A stretch of DNA of 64,000 nucleotides, taken from assembly GCF_000169095.1 (NCBI RefSeq), contig NZ_AAVU01000015.1:81496-145495 (forward strand), written 5' to 3'. Shown here piece after piece: positions 58,949 through 64,000 of this stretch. The notes below the pieces were generated by a model. The model made no database searches, had not been told where the DNA came from, and saw only the letters and a list, made by a program, of their open reading frames with translations. Origin of the DNA: Lyngbya sp. PCC 8106 (lineage in GTDB: Bacteria > Cyanobacteriota > Cyanobacteriia > Cyanobacteriales > Microcoleaceae). Both the position numbers and the translations under genes were made by a program. How positions within the stretch are numbered: position 1 is the first letter of the stretch; the number at the start of each line of letters is the position of its first letter.

Positions 58949-58998
58949 ATTAACTGTAGTTAAGAATCCCCTAGCTTTAGCTATGGAGAGTATGTCAA
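58949..58998 (+). ncRNA. Possible omega-RNA scaffold/right end of the IS200/IS605 element
   Basis: After the tnpB stop, TTAACT-GT-AGTTAA (58950-58963) and the TAGC-TTTA-GCTA hairpin lead to GTATGTCAA. In this family the 3' end of tnpB and the right end form the guide RNA, with guide sequence taken from the flank. Here the guide would match integrase sequence after 58999. Inference from family. Confidence 0.42.
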
Positions 58999-59467
58999 AG
59001 CTACTATACCGACTATGTAGAATTTTTGTTTGGCACGGGCTGTCGCACCGCCGAGGCGATTGGGTTGTGTTGGAAGCACGGAACACGATGATTGTTCAAC
59101 CGTGTGGATTGGGGAGTCGTTGAGTCGGGGGAAACGAAAAGCCACTAAAACCAATAAAGCCAGGACGATTACCCTAACTCCCCATCTTCAGCAAATCCTG
59201 TTAGCCCGTCGAGCTACAAAATTCAAGCCCGATGAATTGGTGTTCACATCGAAGACGGGTGCTGCGATTGACGACCATAACTTCAGAAACCGAGCTTGGA
59301 TTAATGTTCTCAAGGAAGCCGGAGTGGAATATCGCAAGCCCTACAACACCCGTCACACGTTTATTTCCCATGCTTTGGAGCATGGCATGAATCCGGTGAT
59401 GGTCGCCGAATTAACAGGTCACGATGTTAGAACACTTTATGAAAACTACGCAGGGTGTATTGAATAA
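58999..59467 (+). pseudogene. Tyrosine-type integrase, 3' part (interrupted and frameshifted)
   Basis: From AGC at 58999 the sequence continues the integrase in frame: YYTDYVEFLFGTGCRTAEAI, including the catalytic Arg, then GLCWKH. Near 59080 the frame shifts by one (extra base or two missing), since the original frame meets a TGA at 59089-59091. The next frame continues EHDDCSTVWIGESLSRGKRK, KTNKARTITL, YNTRHTFISHALEHGMNP and GHDVRTLYENYAG with the catalytic Tyr. So the integrase has both an insertion and a frameshift. It ends at TAA 59465-59467. Confidence 0.87.
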
Positions 59468-59701
59468 AGACCCCGACTCCCGGATTTTCTCAACCCCGAA
59501 GCATGATTTATTGCTGAGGAACTGGAAGTAAATTCATTTAATATTATGGTATCACAACTTTAATTAGTATCGAAGATTGAGTTGGCGATCGCATTGAATA
59601 AATCTGTAGCAGATCTTCTGAAAATTCTTAGAATCTAGAAGATGTTGCTATTTGAGCTAGCAATTTAAGTTTTTTTTAAGCTCAAATCTGTCTCTACCCC
59701 T

Positions 59702-62700
59702 CTAACGATGCAAAACTGTAAATTGAACAGTTGTCCATTGATCACTTGCAAAAACTTCACGTTTTATACCACCGCTACTCTTTGGCTCGGGGCTTTGGTC
59801 TTCAGTTGTAGGATGTTCTTCTAAGGGATTGATAGGAATATCCTGTGTTGCTTGTTTGTCTTGATCGAGAGGCGGTAATTCATACAATCGAAAGTTAATA
59901 TCATCAACGCAAGCAATCACTTTAAAGATATTCTTTGAATTTCCATTCTTTTTAATATAGGGTAAGCGAATTGTTCCTTTTTGTTGGGCATCAAGAGTTA
60001 TAATCTCCAGTCCCATTGTGTCCTTTAATACCGGACGAATTGACCCGTTAGGTTTTAAATTCAACACGGCAATATTTAAAGCCGTTTTACTGTGATTTTG
60101 AATTTCTAGCCAATAGTTTTCATCTTGATTGATTGTTACTTCAGCAGGATTTTCGGCCGGGTTTAAATTTTGATTCGGGTTCGGTTCTGTTGTCAGCCGA
60201 ACTGCTATTTTACCCGCTAAAGAAGACGCTGGATCATTATTGTCTAGCGTTTCAATGATTTGATATTTAGTTATATGAATCAGACGTTGAATGAGACGAG
60301 ATGCTGACTGAGGTTCATTTACTCTTAACACGGGTTGAAGAATGATAGGAATTTGAGTGTGATCGCAAATTTCATAAACGACCTCATTTACTTTTGCTTG
60401 ATATTGTGTGGCTTTTTCTTCATCTAAAATGATGACTCGGACAAAATAATCTGCTTGTTCAAATTCATCAATAAACTCAATCCAAGTTTTCGGAAAAGTT
60501 AAATCTTTTATTTTTTGTAAGGCAATCTGTTGATTAATTTCGTTGGGCAAGGTATCATTTTTAAGTAGGTAAACTTTGCAAACTAAATTAGGCGAAGCTA
60601 AAGTTAACATCGCCCAGTCACCTACTTGAATTGGTTTCTCAGAAAAAATAGTTTGAATTTGTCCCCAAGATTCACCTGCCCCTACTTCAATCAGTCGTAC
60701 TAAAGCTAACTGTTCCTCTTCAGAAAAGGTTGTTGTACCAAAGGGATAAAGAATAAATTCTGCTCCTTTTATAAAACCTTGAACTTCACCAATATTCAAT
60801 TGAATTCGTTTTTTATCCGAATCAACTTTACTCACCGTTGCAGTGTATTTAGTTGGAATGTATTTCCATCCAAAGATTAAGCGATCGCCTTCACCTTTTA
60901 ACATCGGGGTTTGCTTCTCAAATTGATTCCTAACTTTCGCTTTGACGCAATCATGCAACATTTGGTATGTCATCAATTTCAAGGGGGTTTGCGCTAACGT
61001 TTGCAGCAGGTAATATGTGAAAGCACCCCAATGTTGTCCATCAAAACTTGTTTCAGAAGCCAGTTCAATTGGACGGCAAGCTGTCAACAATACACAATCT
61101 TCTTTCGGTAATATTTCTCTTCCAAAGATCCCATGCTGGATTATACCCCCTGAATTAACGGAGTCTAAAACCCCTATTACCATTGACTTTTTATCGACCA
61201 TTTCCCGCAATAAATCAGCGAGTTCTAAGTCTCGCAAATAGCGTCCGTTTTCGCTACTAAAAATGTCAGTCGGAACGAGAACCGTATCAAATGCAGATTC
61301 TCCTTTAATTTCCGGATAAATAGTTTTAGTCGTACTCCCATGTCCAGAAAAATGAATATAAATGCGATCACCAGGTTCAGCAATTTCTGTAATTTGTTTA
61401 AAGGCTGCAACAATATTTTCATACGTCGGTAATTGTTCGGGCGGTTCAAGGGGATTTAGTGGGTGTCCAGAAACAGAAGCGGTAAGTTTAAAAATTTGCT
61501 TTGGAGGTGTAGGTAATTGCAGAAGAAAAGATTCAGCTTGGTTAATATCCTGCACACATCCTCTCAAGTTTGTATATGAACTGTTTGAATAATTGTCAAT
61601 TCCAATGAGTAAGGCATATTCTACGATACCTGCTTCCAACTTCCGTTCGAGATTTTCTGCAAAACGAGCATATTCTCCACCCAAACGGCTTAACACTTTT
61701 GCTGTTATTTCTGCAAAGGGTTGAATCTGTTCTTGTTCGTCTTGGTTATCAGCTTGTTGAGGATTTTTCAGCAAAGCAGCAAATTCTTGCAAGGTTTTTC
61801 CTAGTCGTGCGGCGACATATTTAGAAACAGCATCCAGAACAGTCAGAGAATCTGATTGAGGAGTAGAATTGAGCAACAATTCTCGTACTCCGTCCATAAA
61901 ATCATATTGAACTGCATCGGGATTGGTGTTGGGTTTAATCTCAGATACAGGCTTCAGTAACCCTCCCAAAAACACCTCGGCAATATGAACTTGTTTGGAT
62001 TCCGGTACCATAGCATCTTGAATGATGCGAACCACTGGCAAACAAATTGTTGGGGCAGCAGACAGTAAACCTGCAAGCCGACGACCCATTGGAGACGCAT
62101 TCAAGCGGAAGCCTTGAACTCGTTCTTCTGCCGATAAAGAGGTTGAGTTATCTTCGGGTGCTATTTCTTCGGTGCAGTATGGATTTTTATCAAAAACAAA
62201 ACCGGGAGTCCAAACATTACCCTGACCCGATACCATTTGACTCCAAGTGGCTGCTATCTCCGGTTCGAGGGTGAGGACGGGAACTTTAATTCCTTGCTCG
62301 AAATCTTCATCATCCCAGAGTGAAGACACCTGCATTTGCAAAGCAGTATTAGCAACTCCAGGCGTTAGTCCAGAAAACATCGCCGAGGTTGCAAAACCCA
62401 AAGCCGTTCTTGTCCATAACCACTCCGGCAACATCTGTACCACCGCCATCGGCCCGTTTTCTGCCCAGACTTGCAAAGCGGGTAAAATATCCCCATTCCT
62501 CCACATCGCTGAAACGCAATCACTAACCACCAAAACTAACCGTCGCTTTGCCGGATCGATTAATTCCCTCGGACTGTGTAGGCGAGGGTTATTTGTTGTT
62601 ACTCCGATTCCGGCTCGTAGATAAATAGTTTTCTGTTGCTCGTCATTCACCAATGCCCAGGTTCTCACATCTCGAAATGCACCGTAATGTTCTAGCAGTC

Positions 62701-63283
62701 GCTTCAGTTCAGTAACGGTGTGTCGCCATATTACCATCGAAATGCTTTCATCAACGACGAGGGCAATTTCTAGCCAGGGTTCTTGCAGAGGTTGGAGAAC
62801 GGGAATACAGAGTCCTTCGGCAGCAGTCCGTTCAGCAGTTGCAGTTTCATTGATCTGCGTTGCTTTAGGGGAGGGAACCCGACTCATCAAAGGACGCAAG
62901 GCTCGGGCTAGAGATAAAGGTTCTCGCAGTGAGGGCGCATCCGGTACCGCTAAGGACAGCGTTCCTGTGGTTGTAGAGCGTTGACGGTTGGGTTGGGTCT
63001 TTGGGTAAATTCCGGCTTTGGGGTAGTCTTCAGGAATGGGGTCAATGACGGGTTTTTCTGGAACGGGTCTAGGAGAATCAACTGGGGTGATGGTGCGTGG
63101 AGAATTAACGGACGGTAAAGGGTTGATAGGGGACGCTGGTGCAACAATTGGCTTTCTAGAGGAAGGTTGAACAGAAGATAAGGGTTCACCCGAGCGCTGT
63201 TGGAGGAAAAGCCACAAAATCTCTGCGATTTCTTCTCCTGTCAAATCAAATTCTGCACCCAAAGCTGCAATTAATCGCTCCAT
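59702..63283 (-). CDS. vWA-like (SAV_2336-type) and inactive caspase-like domain protein
   Basis: A 1193-residue protein. An N-terminal helix (LTGEEIAEILWLFLQQ) and a proline-rich linker precede a vWA-like domain with MIDAS motif DESIS (Asp178) of the SAV_2336 type. A caspase/metacaspase fold spans about 555-790, with YALLIGIDNYSN and FSGHG (His648). The catalytic Cys site reads LDSVNSGG: Val709 replaces the Cys of DSCHSG, so it is probably not a protease. The C-terminus has a DUF4384-like segment (ENYWLEIQNHSKTALNIAVL). The start overlaps the MoxR stop by one base (TAATG). Related vWA-MoxR modules are predicted conflict/immune systems; here the effector or sensor role is unknown. Confidence 0.87.
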   Translation of the reverse strand: MERLIAALGAEFDLTGEEIAEILWLFLQQRSGEPLSSVQPSSRKPIVAPASPINPLPSVNSPRTITPVDSPRPVPEKPVIDPIPEDYPKAGIYPKTQPNRQRSTTTGTLSLAVPDAPSLREPLSLARALRPLMSRVPSPKATQINETATAERTAAEGLCIPVLQPLQEPWLEIALVVDESISMVIWRHTVTELKRLLEHYGAFRDVRTWALVNDEQQKTIYLRAGIGVTTNNPRLHSPRELIDPAKRRLVLVVSDCVSAMWRNGDILPALQVWAENGPMAVVQMLPEWLWTRTALGFATSAMFSGLTPGVANTALQMQVSSLWDDEDFEQGIKVPVLTLEPEIAATWSQMVSGQGNVWTPGFVFDKNPYCTEEIAPEDNSTSLSAEERVQGFRLNASPMGRRLAGLLSAAPTICLPVVRIIQDAMVPESKQVHIAEVFLGGLLKPVSEIKPNTNPDAVQYDFMDGVRELLLNSTPQSDSLTVLDAVSKYVAARLGKTLQEFAALLKNPQQADNQDEQEQIQPFAEITAKVLSRLGGEYARFAENLERKLEAGIVEYALLIGIDNYSNSSYTNLRGCVQDINQAESFLLQLPTPPKQIFKLTASVSGHPLNPLEPPEQLPTYENIVAAFKQITEIAEPGDRIYIHFSGHGSTTKTIYPEIKGESAFDTVLVPTDIFSSENGRYLRDLELADLLREMVDKKSMVIGVLDSVNSGGIIQHGIFGREILPKEDCVLLTACRPIELASETSFDGQHWGAFTYYLLQTLAQTPLKLMTYQMLHDCVKAKVRNQFEKQTPMLKGEGDRLIFGWKYIPTKYTATVSKVDSDKKRIQLNIGEVQGFIKGAEFILYPFGTTTFSEEEQLALVRLIEVGAGESWGQIQTIFSEKPIQVGDWAMLTLASPNLVCKVYLLKNDTLPNEINQQIALQKIKDLTFPKTWIEFIDEFEQADYFVRVIILDEEKATQYQAKVNEVVYEICDHTQIPIILQPVLRVNEPQSASRLIQRLIHITKYQIIETLDNNDPASSLAGKIAVRLTTEPNPNQNLNPAENPAEVTINQDENYWLEIQNHSKTALNIAVLNLKPNGSIRPVLKDTMGLEIITLDAQQKGTIRLPYIKKNGNSKNIFKVIACVDDINFRLYELPPLDQDKQATQDIPINPLEEHPTTEDQSPEPKSSGGIKREVFASDQWTTVQFTVLHR

Positions 63284-64000
63284 TATCTGTTGTCCTCCGC
63301 ACTGGTTAACCGTTTGAACAGCAGTTTCTTAATTTCTTCTTGGTCGGCTTCGTTGGGACGAAATTGGCGTGTGATCAGATAAACAGCATTCAACAATTGA
63401 TCGGTTGCCAATTGATTAGTTACGTCAGGGTTAATAAAATCTTCAATGAAACTCTCAATTTGGGATTGAGCTTGCTGCCATTGTTGCTCGTCTAAATCTG
63501 CTTTGAGATGGGCTTCAACAATTGTTTTGAGCGTTGCTTCATCGGGGTCAGGCATTTTCACTCGCAAACATCGTCTTAAGAATGCTGGCGGGAAATCTCG
63601 CTCACCGTTACTGGTCATTACAATCAATGGAAATGCAGAGCAACGAACCAGACCTTCTTTAATTGTGGCGTCTATTCCCTTATCTTTTGTTCGGATTTGC
63701 ACTTCAGGTATTTTTTGAGAAATACGAACCAATTCGGGAATCTCAAATTCTCCTTCTTCAAACAGATTGAGTAAATCGTTGGGCAAATTAATATCACTTT
63801 TATCGATTTCATCAATTAACAGAACCCGAGGATATTGACTCGGTAAAAAAGCGGTTCCCACAGCATTAAGCTGAATATATTGACCAATATTAGCCAGAGG
63901 ATCTTGAGTAGAATTCTCCTGTGTATTCAATTGGGCATCTTGCAAACGGGCGATCGCATCATAGCGATACAAACCATCATCTAAGGTGGAACGGGCGGTA
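63283..64000 (-). CDS. MoxR-family AAA+ ATPase (5' end outside window)
   Basis: About 239 C-terminal codons are visible; the frame is still open at 64000, reading ITARSTLDDGLYRYDAIARL-like sequence typical of MoxR (window residues TARSTLDDGLYRYDAIARL). Walker B is VLLIDEIDKSDINLPNDLL, sensor 1 is PLIVMTSNGERDFPPAFLRR, and the lid domain follows. MoxR ATPases act with vWA proteins to remodel targets. Stop and next start overlap (TAATG), so this gene and the vWA-caspase gene are co-translated. Walker A lies beyond the window. Confidence 0.9.
   Translation of the reverse strand, partial: TARSTLDDGLYRYDAIARLQDAQLNTQENSTQDPLANIGQYIQLNAVGTAFLPSQYPRVLLIDEIDKSDINLPNDLLNLFEEGEFEIPELVRISQKIPEVQIRTKDKGIDATIKEGLVRCSAFPLIVMTSNGERDFPPAFLRRCLRVKMPDPDEATLKTIVEAHLKADLDEQQWQQAQSQIESFIEDFINPDVTNQLATDQLLNAVYLITRQFRPNEADQEEIKKLLFKRLTSAEDNR

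Larger units (their letters stand above)
55231..58998 (+). mobile_element. IS200/IS605-family element carrying tnpB, inserted in the integrase
   Basis: The element begins just 3' of TTAC (55227-55230), the type of target used by IS200/IS605 transposases. It begins with a left-end hairpin CCCCTACC-TTTA-GGTAGGGG (55249-55268) and ends with a right-end hairpin around TAGC-TTTA-GCTA (58972-58983) and GTATGTCAA. No target duplication is seen. Removing it restores the integrase frame. Its only gene is tnpB, so it needs a TnpA elsewhere. Without the intron it would be 1390 bases, a normal size for tnpB-only elements. Exact ends are inferred by reading frame restoration. Confidence 0.8.

Noticed and set aside
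59030..59467. Stand-alone C-terminal integrase gene
   Set aside because: It is the frameshifted 3' part of the interrupted integrase; its first 17 codons are out of the integrase frame.
59468..59701. Copy of the tRNA-Pro 3' end (attR) after the integrase
   Set aside because: No match to CAAATCCTGTCATCCCGA was found; the right end, if any, lies outside the window or is degraded.

Overview
The window is a piece of a cyanobacterial chromosome, most likely from a filamentous Oscillatoriales/Microcoleaceae-type organism. This rests on many GCGATCGC (HIP1) octamers, a low-to-mid GC content, and cyanobacterial gene families: desA, nrtD, glcD, the group 2 sigma factor SigC, KaiB/KaiC paralogues, an HstK-type multi-domain kinase and zinc-ribbon kinases carrying WD40 repeats. 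The genus is an inference.

Layout. 0-2.5 kb: a vapBC-like and a hicBA toxin-antitoxin pair, then two GNAT acetyltransferases. 2.5-3.8 kb: a decayed nrtC fragment beside an intact orphan nrtD. 3.9-14.5 kb: a 1850-aa Ser/Thr kinase-ATPase-GAF-histidine kinase, a YihY membrane protein, a coiled-coil protein, thrC, a small conserved protein and desA. 14.5-21.1 kb: an accessory segment with a DUF29 protein, a PD-(D/E)XK/HsdR_N-ParA fusion, a ParB-like partner and, convergently, a RecQ helicase-phosphoribosyltransferase fusion coupled to a DprA-like protein. 21.4-31.1 kb: a kinase with seven nearly identical WD40 repeats, glcD, a repeat-rich spacer, an aldo/keto reductase, rpiA and a TPR-SPINDLY glycosyltransferase. 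31.1-35.4 kb: a kaiC-kaiB-kaiB operon without kaiA, and a MocR regulator. 35.5-54.3 kb is mostly core genes: a fused 5-oxoprolinase, rsmB, an adenylate cyclase, a sirohydrochlorin chelatase-like protein, infC, an HDAC-family protein, gyrA, a pterin carbinolamine dehydratase, a second kinase-WD40 protein, sigC and lipA.

54.4-64 kb is an accessory island behind tRNA-Pro(CGG). A tyrosine integrase is split by an IS200/IS605-type element (55231-58998). That element's tnpB is itself split by a group II intron (55416-57793) encoding a reverse transcriptase-maturase-HNH protein. Removing the intron rejoins tnpB in frame. Removing the element rejoins the integrase, apart from one later frameshift. 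Beyond the integrase lies a MoxR ATPase plus a vWA-caspase-like protein whose caspase domain has lost its catalytic cysteine; this resembles the vWA-MoxR class of biological conflict systems.

Best candidates for undescribed biology: the nuclease-ParA/ParB-like pair next to RecQ-PRTase/DprA (15.3-21.1 kb), the MoxR plus vWA-pseudocaspase module (59.7-64 kb), and the tnpB gene that needs group II intron splicing. All calls come from reading the sequence; no database search was run.
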